64,000 nucleotides of DNA from contig JAIXMN010000031.1 of NCBI GenBank assembly GCA_025716815.1, positions 338,062-402,061 on the forward strand, in the 5' to 3' direction. A program made the translations under genes and the position numbers. Below, one piece after another: positions 1 to 11,894 of this stretch. The notes beneath the pieces are model-generated. The model was not told the DNA's origin and searched no databases. It worked only from the letters and a program-made list of their open reading frames with translations. The stretch comes from Dichotomocladium elegans. Its lineage: Eukaryota > Mucoromycota > Mucoromycetes > Mucorales > Lichtheimiaceae. Position 1 is the stretch's first letter. Every line of letters begins with the position of its first letter.

Positions 1-1466
1 ATAAAGGACTGTTCGTTGAATGATGCTGATGTTTGTGTTGTTGTAACTATACGGTAGCAAAGACTAAGACCATCCTAGGACTGTCTTTGGCATCATGCAC
101 ACCGCGGTCGCAAGAAAGGAAAATGGGTCAGCCATTAAGTAACGGCATCTGTTCATAAAGGCTTAGATATCGATGTGCCTATATCCTCGCAACGTAAACC
201 GCGCCATAACCGGAGCCTTCTCGAGTATTTTATATAGCTACATGTCAAAGGACTTTTGATGATACGAATCAGTGGCATGTCCAAAAGCAGAGAGGGGATA
301 TGTGCCAAACATACCGCCAAGTCTCAACCCCCTCGGTCTTACTCAGCGAGGCCAGGAAGCGGACCGTACGTAATATTTCTTTATCAAGTCCACAGCTGAA
401 CACGCTCCATACAGTAAACGTACATAACAACGCGAGAGTAGAGGAACATTAAATGAGCAACATCCAAGCCATATTAATTGAGGGGGGTAGATAGAAAGCT
501 AATTATGACGTAATAAAACCAGTATATGGTAATTCCAGCGGGGTTTAGCTTACTTTTTGACTGATTTGATTCGCCAATTTTTCGGGCCGGTTTCGTTGTG
601 TTACGTGGTCCTGACGGAGTCTGAGGTTTTGCTTTTTGTTGCTTTTTGTTGGATTAACATTGAGATTCCGCGAGCATTTCGGTTTTCCCATTGGCCAAAA
701 TGGTCCTTTTCTTGGAGTTGCCTGTGGTGGGTATTTTCTTTAGTCCCATGATCATCCCCTTCGACCAATAGTCTCTTTTCATTGCAACCTTCACATGTGC
801 CTCCATAAATGCAGCTGAAGGAGTTGCAGGTCGGGGCACGTGGCAAAGACGTGGTCATTTTCCCAAAAAAAATTGGATGGCATGCATCAAAATGATATTG
901 TCTATTCTTTTGGAAAATAAAAAGGAACACCAATGAAAAAGGTTCTGGGGAATGTGATATCTTGGCATATTTCCTCCACGGAATTCATATATGCAGCCGC
1001 AGCATGGATAATAATAGCAATCAATAGTGGCGTACAATCAGTGTGCAGCCACACTTGCACAAGAAAAAGTCTTGGCTTTCATATAAATATCAACATTCAA
1101 AGGAACTTTGTCAAGTATCAGTTCTTATCATCATTCTATTACTATTCTGTTGCTATCTACTGTATATATTCTACATATTTGAGAAAGACAACTACTTTAC
1201 ATATCCAAAGAAATGGTAACTTTATTCTTTAAAATTGACATTATTCTCCGCTAATCATTCTTCTGGATCAAGGGTGATGAGCCCCAAACAAGAACTTGCA
1301 GTTGTGGCTCTTCTACCCACCTGCGTACAAGTTTTGCTGGCTGTCCCTTAAACAGCCGTAGAGTTCGTCCGAGGCCTGAACCTACTGATGTATGTATTTC
1401 TTGAATTACCCGATTTTATGTTTGCAGCCGCTGATATCAAGGCATCCCTAGGATTCTACAACCCAA
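1..1466. other. Region upstream of the Helitron gene, no supported gene
   Basis: I see no gene here that I can support. Short reading frames at 557-933 lie on both strands over a T-rich, repetitive stretch (repeated gctttttgttg units near 632-660) and look like chance. A 38-nt GTATGT...TTTGCAG segment at 1390-1427 could be a leader intron of the Helitron transcript, but it is very short. The 5' end of the Helitron (TC after a host A) must lie somewhere in this stretch and cannot be fixed from one copy. Confidence 0.5.
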
Positions 1467-4400
1467 ATGTCCTCCTCTCCTTCCTGTTCTACATGTGGCT
1501 CAACCACCCATCGCCGATCAACTCATCGTGATTGCCCTGGAAACACTCGGCGCCAACGAGGTAATACAGCTGAACATTACAACTCTGAAATTTTTACTGA
1601 TTTTTCTGTAAAGAATATATTGGTTTGGACAACCCTCCATCTGCTCCTGCTCCTGCTACTGCTCCTGCTCCTGCTACTGCTCCAGTTCCTGTTCCTGTTC
1701 CTGCTCCTGCTCCTGCTTCGGTTGCTCCTACTCATCCGCCATGTGCTCGATGTGGTTCTCCATCTCACCAGCGTTCAAGATACAGTGGCTGTCCATTCTA
1801 TAACAGCGATAATCCCCAGTATCGGATTGCACGAATGGCGTCTTTTGAGCCAGAACATATTTTTGGCCCAGACATCTGCTACGTCCATGGCCCACAATAT
1901 CGTCGACACATCTTTGGTCGCATGTCAGCCGAATGCCCATTTTGTCAGGCTAAAATGTGGATTGACGAGCGCCTCGCCCAGTCTTCTCGCTCCAACCCGC
2001 GTTTTGGACTGTGCTGCACGAGCGGAAGGATCCAGATCGCCCTGCCTCGCGCCCCCTCACAAGAGATCATCGCACTCTTGGAAGGCACAGACGATGCCAG
2101 CAAAGAATTTCGCAAGTCCATTCGCGCATATAACAACGCCTTTTCTTTTGCTTCCATTGAGGACAATCATGACCGACAATTGGCCAATGGATCGAATGGT
2201 GTTCCAACCTATCGCATCAACGGGACGATGTACCACCGTATGGGAACATTGCGAGCTGGCCCCGATCGCCAGCCTGCTTTTTCTCAAATATATTTTACCG
2301 ATGCCGGCGATCAACTGTCAAGACGCACTTCATTCTTTTCAGACCTTAACAGGGATACAATCGAGCTTCTTCAGGCGGTCATGGTGCGTGATAACCCTTA
2401 TGCACAGACCTTCATGTCTGCTGCTCAGCGTTATCGAGATGAGCCATTTGGAACACTTCGTGCTACCATTCGTCCAGCACACCAGATGGGGAGGCGTTAC
2501 GATCCACAGGCTACCCCTGAAGTTGCAGCCTTAGTCGTCGAGAGGACAACAGATGGGACAGTCGATACGCATGCAATTGTTCTTGCTGATCGCGCAACAG
2601 GAGGACTCCACAGGATTAGTGCTCTCCACCCGGCATACATACCTCTCCACTACGTCCTCATGTATCCATTCGGGGATGAAGGATGGTATGCAGGAATGCA
2701 AAGTCTAACAGCTGAGGGCAGCCCTGTCAGCATCACTGTGCGTGAGTTTGCTGCTTTCATGCTCATGATTCGAGAAGGCCCAAGGAAGACATACCACCAC
2801 TACTATGGCAGGTTATTTCAGCAATTAGTGGTGGATAATTATGCACGGATCGAGGGTGGCCGTCTGGACTATTTACGGAACAATCAGGATGATCTGCGGC
2901 GAGAGCTTTACAGCGGCATGGCGGACGACTCTGATCCTCGACAGATTGGCCAAAGAACAATTCTACCTTCAAGTTTCACTGGTGGGCCGCGATATATGAA
3001 ACAAATGATGCAAGACGGCTTGGCTATTGTTAGCCAGCTGGGCGATCCAACTCTCTTCATTACGTTCACTTGCAATCCTAAATGGCCTGAAATTGTCAGC
3101 GAGCTTCTTCCAGGGCAGGAGGCCCATGACCGTCCAGATATTTGCTCCCGAGTCTTCAATATGAAGATGAAGGAGCTCATTGCGCATATTGTGGATGCCA
3201 AAGTTTTTGGTCATATCGAAGGATATATCGCGACTGTCGAGTTCCAGAAGCGTGGTTTGCCCCATGTTCATATGCTTTTCATCTTGCATGAGGAAGATCG
3301 ACCAGAAGCTGTAGCCCAGTATGACGAGTTCGTCTGCGCAGAGCTTCCAGATCCAGTAGCCCACCCCGCTCTCTATCGCACAGTCACGTCAACAATGATC
3401 CATGGACCATGTGGATCATTCAGCAGAGGACAGCCATGCTGTCAACGAACTGGCCAGTGCGATAAGAAGTTCCCCAAGCGCTACTGTGGCAAGACACGAG
3501 AGACCAGGGATGGAAACCCAGTATACCGTAGGCGGGAGACTCCCAACCAAGGGCATATGATTGAGCGTCGGAACATGGTTATAGACAACCAATGGGTTAT
3601 TCCATATAATCCTTACCTTAGCCACAAGTACGATGCCCATATTAACGTAGAGATCTGTACAAGCACCAGGGCAGTAAAATATATCTGCAAGTATATTACC
3701 AAGGGAACTGACCGAGCGCAAGTGGAGATTACTGGACAATCTTCTGAGGCTGTCCATTCCACGACCACCACCACTGCCTCCGCCTCCACCACCACCGATG
3801 CTGCTCCTGCTCCTGCTCCTGTGGACGAGATCCAACAATACCTTAATGCTAGGTATATTGGACCATGTGAAGCAATCTGGCGGACGCTCAGATATGATGT
3901 CCATTTCCACAGCCCATCTGTCGTACGCTTAGATATACACCTGCCTGAGCAACAGTATGTCACGTTTCGCGCCACAATGTCCCAGGAAGAACTGATCGTC
4001 GCACGCCATGCAGCAAGGACAGGTACCAAACTCCTCGCCTTTTTTGAACTCTGCTCCCAGGACCCATTCGCCGCCACCCTCCTTTATTCTGAGGTGCCTC
4101 GCCACTACACTTGGAACACAAGGACCCACATGTGGGCACGTAGAGATCGGCAAACAATTGCGAACGTGGTAACACGCATTTATTTTGCATCACCTTCAAA
4201 TATGCCTCTGTACTGCCTTCGCTTGCTCTTACTAAAGATTCCTGGGCCAACAAGTTTCGAGGCACTGCTTGCGAATAGCGACGGCAGCCCCCATCCGACA
4301 TTCCAGGCAGCTGCGCTTGCAAGGGGTTTCTTGGAGTCTGACAACGAATGGGAGCGCTGCATGAGTGAGGCATCGCTCATTGCTTCAGCTAGATCTATAC

Positions 4401-6201
4401 GCGCTCTCTTTGCATGCATCCTGATACACAGTTCCCCTGCTGACCCGCTCCAACTCTGGAACAACCACCGCGACAGAATGGCCGATGATTACTTTTTCGA
4501 GTTCCGGAGAATACATAATATGTCAACCGACCAAGAACTGCAGCAGCAAGACCTGGACGCCATCTATCAGCGCACACTTGGCGATATCGATTCTCATCTG
4601 CAGGCTGGAGGTCATTGGCTCTCCGAATTTACGACTTTGCCCCAGGAACGAAGGGAAACACTCGACGAATTTGTGTCTCCTTCTCAAGTTCTGATAAATG
4701 CCGAGTACCGCAATTATGACCAAGATGAGCAGCGTCTGTTGAATGAAGAGTTAGTCCACTCGCTCAACGATGACCAGCGAGCTGCATATAATAATATCAT
4801 AATGTCCATCGCGGAGCAGCCTCATGCCCCTCATGTACCCGCCTTTTCTTTCTCAATGGCCCTGGTGGTACAGGGAAATCACAGGTGTTCAAAGCTCTCT
4901 TGGCCTATGTTCGTTCTCAGCAAGAGATTGCCTTGCCGGTCGCCTCTTCTGGAATTGCCGCAATCCTGCTTCCTGGTGGCCGAACTGCCCATAGCCGGTT
5001 CAAAATTCCCCTCGATGCAGACGAAACCAGTACTTGCAACATTAGTCTCACTAGCTCACACGCCCATCTCATACGACGCGCCTCTTTGATCGTTTGGGAT
5101 GAGGCTGTCATGGCTGGCAGATTCACCTTTGAAGCAGTTGACAAGGCCCTCAAGGACATCATGGGGGCTGATGACCCTGCATGTGAGCAAGTCCCTTTTG
5201 GTGGCAAGGTCGTCGTTTTCGGTGGAGACTTTCGGCAGCTGCTCCCGGTCAGCAAGAAGAGCACTCGACCAGAGGTCGTTGCGGGAACTGTACAGCGTGC
5301 ATCATTTTGGCCACACGTTCGCATCCTCCATTTGAACATTAACATGCGAGTTCGTAATGCTGGCCCCCATGCCGCTGCATTTGCCAACCAGCTCCTTGCC
5401 ATTGGAGATGGCCGGCTTCCATACCGCGACAGTGTCGAGATCCCGGAACAATGGCGGATCGAAGCGAATGATAGAATGGACCTTATCAATGCCATCTATC
5501 CTGCCATTCGACTCCCCAATCAACCTCCAGACCAGTTCCGTGATGGGGCCATCCTCGCCACTAAAAACGCAGATGTTGATGACATCAACAACAAGGCTTT
5601 TAGCGTTTTCCCTGGCGAGAAAAGGCAGTATACCTCTATTGACCGTATCATCGATGCCGACGATCCAGACGTAGCTGCAGCAAGCTACCCACCGGAGTTT
5701 CTTAATGGTCTCAACTCTGCCGGAATTCCGCCTCATTGTCTAGAACTAAAGGTGGGTATGCCTTTGGTGCTGCTGCGAAACCTAGATCCAAGCGCAGGCC
5801 TCTGCAATGGGACTAAGCTTATCTTGACAAGGCTTATGGACCATTGTATTGCCGTCCGATGCATTGCCCATGGACCACAGGGCGCAGAGCATATTCTCCC
5901 TAGGATCAACCTTTGCACAAAAGAAGGAGAAATGCCGTTCATCCTGTGCCGCCGCCAGTTTCCTGTTCGTGCTGCCTTTGCCATGACCATTCATAAGGCG
6001 CAAGGACAGACCCTGTCACGCGTAGGTGTCCATCTCCGTGAGCCTGTGTTTACACATGGCCAATTATATGTTGCACTCTCACGAGCCACACACCCTGACA
6101 ACCTGCGCGTGGCAGTATACAGTGACGGATCGACTGCTGCCCCCACAACCGCTAACGTTGTATACCACGAAGTCCTTCTTAACCAGCAGTCATCCGGCTA
6201 A
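1467..6201 (+). pseudogene. Helitron Rep/Pif1-type helicase, frameshifted
   Basis: This is the transposase of the Helitron. Exon 1 (1467-1560) joins exon 2 (from 1614) through a 53-nt GTAATA...AAAG intron in matching phase. The N-terminus carries two Cys/His motifs (1485-1535 and 1742-1792) separated by an Ala/Pro repeat. The Helitron N domain contains the HUH motif PHVHM (about 3260-3274) and the two candidate catalytic tyrosines in YICKY (3680-3694). The helicase part has Walker A GPGGTGKS (4858-4881), the Walker B-like VWDEA (about 5090-5104), GGDFRQLLP and IHKAQGQTL. The frame changes by -1 at the T run 4844-4847, just before Walker A: the upstream frame would run on to a stop near 5089, while the helicase motifs lie in the next frame to 6201. 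No GT-AG intron repairs this. A sequencing error in the T run would make the gene intact. Confidence 0.85.
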
Positions 6202-6455
6202 ACACTCACTAACATATATGACTTTTTCATTCATTTATCTCTCTATGTTATTTATATCTCCTCTCCTTTCTTTTATGTTGATTATACATCCATTTCTCTC
6301 ATCATGCCCAACACATTCCTTTTTATATCAATAAGAATATATGCTCTTTCGTAAAGCAAAAAAACACATATATAGATCTATTCATAAATACACACACCTC
6401 TATTAAGTTTGCGCCAATGTCTGATTATTTCTATGGCTTATCGCGCTGATTAATT

Positions 6456-6518
6456 GGGGGGCGGGGGGCGAAGCCCCCAGCCGACGCAACAATCGAGCGG
6501 AGCGAGATGTGTTGCTAG
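6456..6518 (+). repeat. Helitron 3' terminus: two hairpins and CTAG
   Basis: A stem GGGGGC/GCCCCC with a GAA loop lies at 6464-6478. It is followed by a second imperfect stem: GCAACA-ATC (6486-6494) pairs with GAT-G-TGTTGC (6506-6515). The element ends with CTAG at 6515-6518, and the next base is T. Subterminal hairpins followed by CTRR are the known termination signal of Helitrons. Confidence 0.75.
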
Positions 6519-7117
6519 TTGATAAGTGATGAGGCGTAGTGCATTAACAGATGAATAGGATCTACTGCCACGCTAATGACCTATAAATAGTGGACAGCCG
6601 AGGAATCTGGCTTCTCTCGATCCCGGTTATCGCCGGTGCCTACCCAGACTAAACTGTTGGGTTCCTTTGGCTGCGGTTGGGGGTTGGGTGCACACATGCG
6701 GGGTTGGATGTTGAATGCTAAGCTAAAGCGTTATGGATGAACAGGTTTTCAACTCACGAAAATGGGTGGGTGGGGGGAGAGAGGACACTTTTTATTTAAC
6801 TGATACAAACCGCTTCATATAATATTCTGTACGACACTCTTTTATCTTGAATCCGAAATTTTTACTGTGTAAAATAAATAGAGGAAAGACGGGTCTTTGG
6901 AAACGTTTCTTTTTTAAAACGACGATCCCCTCGTATCACGACCAGAGTCAGATGTTCCACCCGTACGAACACGATGGACGCTTTAACGTTTCCTTTCTTG
7001 AAGCGAGGATTCCCATTCAAGACAAACAAGATTTCTATCTCTTGTACCACGTGCATGTTTGTGGAATGTATACACGTAAATAAAGCTTTGTGATAAAAGG
7101 ATGATATATGATTTTTA
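6519..7117. other. Spacer between Helitron and Reg1-like gene
   Basis: This is host DNA right of the Helitron end, probably including the 3' untranslated part of the minus-strand gene that ends at 7118. A TATAAATA at 6582-6589 stands alone. The short frames at 6847-7083 have no recognisable content. I see no gene. Confidence 0.5.
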
Positions 7118-8223
7118 TTATGAGGGTCCCAACTGCCAGGTGATGGCGTTATCTCGTTTTGATTGTCCACGGCTGAGACCGCTGGTCGGTTTCCGGAGGA
7201 TCCGTAGCATGCCTTGGTACATGAGCCACGTAGCAGCGAGCGATGCCATGGATTTACAGACCGAGACAAGAGTAAACATGAGGTCCATTGTTGTTGTTGT
7301 TGTTGTTGTTGGCCGCATTGGTTTCGAGCTGAGTTGCCGTTGCCTGTGGTGGCGCTGGCGGGGAATTGGCCAAAGCCAGTTGGTCACAGCCTTTTGGATC
7401 GCCTTGGCATTGGTGACCATGAATTCCCAAAGGTCGTCGTCCTCGTTATCTTCATCTTCGTCGTCCATGGGTGACCAGTATGGGTTCCAGCCTTCGACAC
7501 CAAGGGACTCTTTGACAGGAGATTCGGGTATAAAGTATTGGACGCGGATCGTGGACTCTGGACTGAAACGCACGCCATTGTGAGCGGCGGCAGAAGAAAT
7601 GGATGCAATGGGTGTTGGGGGTTGTGAAATGCTAGAGGCGGTGGTTGCTGAGGATGCAATGGATGAGAATGAAGGTATCCGGTCGTCAATGCTGCGATGC
7701 TCGTAGAGGGATGTGGATGATTTTTTCAGAGCAGGCTTCAAGCCGAGAGGGCGGTCGTAAGTGGCTCGTGAAGGAGGACTGTCATCATCATCATCTGTGT
7801 AAAGAGGACCATAAAGCCCTGAATGTGAAGGGGCATGTTAGTAAGCGTGTTTTCGCCAGTTAGTCAGTCAGCCAAGTTAAGGAACTCACATGTGATATCA
7901 GATTCCTTTTGCCTTTAGAAAATGTGTCAGCAGAAAAGAAAAATGCCGAGGTAGGAAGTGGCTTACCAATCGACGCTCGACGGATCAATCAGAGGGTTAT
8001 CCCTTCCAAGCTGACCTGTGCATGTTCTGGCCATTTGCCTCCAGAGCGCGTTCTGGAAGCGAACAAGTCGCTGGTGTTCTAATCGCAATACACGACTTGC
8101 AGGGTCGGCGCTGAGCTTGCTCATGACAGCGCGGATCTGCTTGCGGGTTTGGATATTTGCTCGGATCACGTCGTGGGCAGTCCACTTGTGTGATAGATAG
8201 TCAACATGTACATTTGCCTTCAT
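7118..8223 (-). CDS. Reg1-like PP1 regulatory subunit (DUF1752/GATA_AreA domain)
   Basis: Three exons (8223-7967, 7912-7890, 7818-7118) give 326 residues. The conserved N-terminal fungal domain is unmistakable after splicing: VDYLSHKWTAHDV near residue 7, RLEHQRLVRFQNALWR, and then, across two introns, NPLIDPSSVDWQKESDITW continuing into LYGPL. This is the DUF1752 region of yeast Reg1/Reg2, which target protein phosphatase 1 (Glc7) in glucose repression. A PP1-docking type motif (GVRFSPE, xVxF) and an acidic run follow in exon 3. The 23-nt middle exon is needed to restore the domain. The protein is much shorter than Reg1, so the exact role is inferred. It is divergent from the Derlin gene, with a 1.3-kb gap between the starts. 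The start is the first Met before the domain; an upstream in-frame Met would add 34 unlikely residues. Confidence 0.85.
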
Positions 8224-9522
8224 GAGTGTGAGCGGCACAGGAAGAGGGAAGGGAGGGGAGGAGAAAAGAGAAAGGGTACGCAGTGTGTGAATGGGAATGG
8301 ATTTATTTATACACCTTGTTGACATCCTGACCTTGTGGCGATCTTCTCATGCCTATAATTTTCCCCAAGCGCTATGCTCTTTATGGGACTCGCCATATCT
8401 CTGATCGATTCCCACACCATTCCGTCCGCCCGAAAGGTCGCGGCCCCCAAGCACAGACCGTGTTACACATCCTCGCTGCCTTGGTTTTCCTAGCGGGCAT
8501 AACAACTGAGCGCGACGGGCAACAAGTTCCAGACTTTTGTATTCTCATAAAGGAAGGTGTGGATTGATGTTCCCTTGTGAGAATGTTTACGTGGACGATA
8601 AAGAATCCCCTCGTGGCTTTTCCCTCTCTTGGTTCACGAAAATGGGGGAGTTTCATCTCGGGGACTGCATCCCGAGACTGCGTCTGGAGCAGAATCAAAC
8701 AGTTTATGTTTTATCGGCATCCCCTTTTTTGTTGTTAGGTTGCTTGCAGTCATCCATCCTCGACTGTGCATGGAATGCGTATGGAAGATGCAGTGATGAT
8801 GCTACTTTGGCTTTCCATATGTGCGTGCATATGCAAGAGTCATTTTGATACAGTATGTAAGCAACAACTTATTTTCTCTCATGCAATCTCCGCTGTCCAA
8901 GAAAAGAAAAACCGAACTGGAGAGTGTTGCACAACTGAACAGCCGGCTTTCTTTTGTGTTGTGAACAGAAGCACAAAAGATGGCCCCTCAGCCTTTGCTC
9001 ATACACTACATATTTTTAACGTTACTTGCTCCTTCCAATTGACAGTTATCATTGCCTATCAGTGGCATCAATCATGCCATTGCTATTTCAAAATGAGCCA
9101 ATTACTATAATTCAGGCGCGAATGCCCCACTTGGGCGAGATCGGCAAGAGAGAGATGTGAGATATACGGCCCTCTCCCAGGCTGGGTTGGCGGGACGGCG
9201 CAGATAAGCAGTTAATCCATGTTACTCTTGCAACTGCTTGGATGCCTTTTTGTGAGCTGAGCTCTGGAGGATAAAAAGGGCCTTGGTCAATGTACAGCGC
9301 ACCGAGCATAATGATATCCTGTTCATTCGCAATATGGGCCCTGCTCATCTTGCATAAAAAAACAATGGGCTGCTCATTTCAGTACGCGTATGGGACAGGG
9401 AAAAGAGCTTTTTCTCGTGTGACATTTCATTTGTCATCACGTGCTAAGATTTCTGGGCAAACCTGACTTCTGTATTTGTACGTGGCAGAGTGCGGCTTTT
9501 TTCTTATTTGAGTGCGGAAAAT
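8224..9522. other. Divergent intergenic region
   Basis: About 1.3 kb lies between the starts of the Reg1-like (-) and Derlin (+) genes and should hold both promoters. Frames at 8349-9348 are short and on both strands; none shows a recognisable motif or phase-compatible partners. Confidence 0.5.
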
Positions 9523-10461
9523 ATGCCACCTCAGGCTCCCCCACAGCGAAACGAAATCGTGGAATGGTTCCAATCTATTCCTCCCATCACAAAGGCCATC
9601 TTCACTCTCTCTGTGGTATCCACCGTCGCTCCTGCGCTCGGTCTCATTGATCCTTATGCCATAATTCTGAGCTGGAAAGGCGTCGCGAAATTCCAGGTAT
9701 ATGGAAAAAAAAACATCGTCCAATGTCTACAAAGAATCAATGCAGCTAACATGAGAGGGAGGATGGTTCCCTTAGTTGTGGCGACTCGTGACCAGTTTCT
9801 TCTTTAACAGACTTGGGCTCGGCTTTGCGATGAATCTTTACTTCATGTACCGTTACTCTATCCAGCTTGAAAACGAGGTGTTCCAAGGTCGGACAGCCGA
9901 TTATGTCTACTTTTACGTTGTCACTGGAGTGCTACAACTGGTACAACAATCTTTGGAAAATGGACATGCATGCGCATCAATGGATCTGACAGTGAGGTTT
10001 GTGCCTAGATCGCGGCAAAAGCCCTTGGCTTGATAGTGTTAAGTGAAGGTTTCATGCTCTCAATTGCATACATCTGGGCGCAAAACTATCGCGAGGTGCC
10101 CGTCTCGTTCATGTTTGGGATCCAATTCAAGGCGCAATACTTGCCTTGGGTGCTCGTAGGCTACGAATATTTGACATCGGGTGTGACGCCGTGGTCTTCC
10201 CTAGCCGGTATTGCGGCCTCCCACATCTATTATTACTTCACAAATGTTCACCCAAGCCAAGGCGGCCGCCGATTCTTGGCCACACCCGCGTTCCTGCAAC
10301 GTCTGTTTCCACCCAATATGAATCCGCGTCATGCCGGCGCATTCACCGCCTGGCCCGGCCGACAACAACAACAACAACAGCAGCAGCAGCAGCGGGCGGC
10401 AGGAGCAACCAATTTCTTTGGAGGCCATCAATGGGGTAGAGGCCAGCGACTTGGCTCTTGA
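9523..10461 (+). CDS. Derlin family ER-associated degradation protein (Der1/Dfm1-like)
   Basis: Three exons (9523-9696, 9776-9940, 10009-10461) give 263 residues. Derlins are rhomboid-like ER membrane proteins that help move misfolded proteins to the cytosolic Cdc48/p97 ATPase. Visible family marks are WFQSIPPITK at the N-terminus, the WR motif in LWRLVTSFFF at the start of exon 2, VFQGRTADYVY, and the late segment GIAASHIYYYF (derlin GxxxSH position). The C-terminus has a polyglutamine run (10364-10394) and ends in HQWGRGQRLGS, a clear SHP box that binds Cdc48. The second intron (GTACAA...CCTAG) was chosen because it is the only phase-compatible one that joins VLQL to IAAKALGL without a stop. 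Confidence 0.9.
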
Positions 10462-10732
10462 GGCATACCACTTTATACATTGATATTCATTCCTTTATAC
10501 AGTAATAAAGTACATGGTTATTATTATTGAACAAGTTACTTTCAAAGCGAGGAATTTGGGACCGCACGTGTAAGCCAGAGAGCATGATCAGCTAAATTTA
10601 GCCCCCCCATCATCAGCCGATCAAGCTAGGCCACCTGCGCAAGGCGGACTTTTGATAAGTCTATTACTAACAGTGTAGCCGCTCCCCTACCCCTTTTTTT
10701 TCGTTCTTTGACTTCCACATGTCACGACGGCC

Positions 10733-11842
10733 ATGGAGTTTGAAGAAGTCAGCAATTTCATCAAGACGGGTTATGCAGATCGTGCAACCGTTTCGACATG
10801 GCAGCAGCCTACGATAGCAGATTCCCTCGGTGGCAGTAACAACAGGAGCAGCAGCGGTGCCCACCAGGCCCAGTTCACGCATACAAAGCGACCGAACCCG
10901 ATCCTCGGCGTCTCACGTCTTGTGAATACTGTTCGACGCCTCAAGAAAGCGAGGGAGAGTGATAATCGTTGGCAAGTGATCGTATCGCCTCTTGGTAAAA
11001 AAAACATACATCCTCCACCTTTTCCCTCTCTTCATTGTGGGGGATCATAATGGATTGCTGAGTAGACGCAAGTTTAGGGTCACCTTCTTCGCCATCCACG
11101 CCGCACCTGCCGACCACGCCGCAGTTGCCAAACCTGCAGGAGATCAGGTATCAAATGGAAAACTTTATTGTCCCTGCCAACTGGCATCATCCTGGCGATC
11201 TGACATCGATTGTCACGGATGGGTCGGGTATCATGCAAGTGAAAAAGTCTTGGAAAGAGATCTTTCTCCAGGTTCTTCTTTTTAACAACAGATAGTGCAT
11301 GAACAGAACCGCGTCGCGGCTGATACTTCATCTAAAAGAATGCATTACGCGCCTTGAATATCTACTCGAACTCGAACAGCTAAAAATTCTTGCACATCGG
11401 GCAGACACGAACGACCACGTCAATAAACTTATGGAGCTCGATAGAAAGATACACGTAACAACAACAAAGCCAAGGAGCTAAACCCTGTGTGTATTCATAT
11501 GCTTATTTTCTTCTCTCTTCTTCTCATCAAAAGCAACTCAATGCAAAACTCACGCTTGAACGCCTGGAACGCACGAGCCACATGAACGAAACATTGCGGA
11601 CTGCCAATGCACGGATACCCCGACTTCAGATCCTACGCGACCGCCAAAAATGGACAGCAACGAAGATCGAGGGCTATGTCAAGCACAGCAATCTTGAGAA
11701 ACGACTGAACATGCTGGAGGCTCAGACAAGGACCACACATATTGAAGCAGCTTGGGCTCGCATCCGAGAATGGGGGCCGGTGATGACCATTGCGTCCTTC
11801 TTGCTCCTTTTCATTTTCATTGTTTTCCAGTTTGGAATCTAA
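10733..11842 (+). CDS. Tail-anchored coiled-coil protein, unrecognised
   Basis: Four exons (10733-10994, 11078-11238, 11296-11454, 11534-11842) give 296 residues. I do not recognise the family. The N-terminal third is polar; residues of about 90-140 contain a Ser/Pro linker and a compact segment (MENFIVPANWHHPGDL); the last two exons are rich in heptad-like repeats (RLEYLLELEQLK, LERLERTSHMNETL, NLEKRLNMLEAQT). The protein ends with one hydrophobic segment, TIASFLLLFIFIVFQFGI, and nothing after it, so it should be tail-anchored in an internal membrane. The layout resembles SNARE-like or tethering proteins, but no SNARE motif is evident. The acceptor of intron 2 (ATAG at 11292-11295) is the least certain junction. 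It lies between Derlin and a convergent WD40 gene whose stop is only 52 bp away. Confidence 0.7.
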
Positions 11843-11894
11843 GTTCTTGTACCACAAAATCGCATAGCAATTCCCTTTCCCCCAATTTTTTGCG

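Larger units (their letters stand above)
1467..6518 (+). mobile_element. Helitron (rolling-circle transposon), 5' end undetermined
   Basis: The element is defined by a Rep/helicase gene at 1467-6201 and a typical Helitron 3' end: a GC-rich hairpin (6464-6478), a second hairpin (6486-6515) and a terminal CTAG at 6515-6518 followed by a T at 6519, as expected for insertion between A and T. Helitrons move by a rolling-circle mechanism, using an HUH nuclease and a Pif1-type helicase. The stated start is only the first coding base; the true left end lies upstream, within 1-1466 or beyond. There are no long terminal repeats and no target duplication, which fits the class. The gene carries one frameshift, so this copy may be inactive. 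Confidence 0.85.

Noticed and set aside
557..933. Overlapping frames on both strands upstream of the Helitron
   Set aside because: They overlap each other in several frames over repeated T-rich sequence and show no motif. They look like chance frames.
1467..2534. The 355-codon frame read as one uninterrupted protein
   Set aside because: Only its first 31 codons are used. From 1561 it is the shadow of the true Helitron frame, giving Leu-rich text from a Pro/Ala-coding repeat.
4832..4873. A possible intron (GTACCC...TACAG) that could repair the Helitron frame
   Set aside because: It is only about 38 nt, would delete the Walker A motif and would leave the downstream exon in the wrong frame.
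11279..11300. A 20-nt intron joining the Gln codon at 11270 to IVHEQNRV
   Set aside because: It is too short to splice and leads to a stop after 20 codons. The 57-nt intron keeps the long heptad-rich frame.
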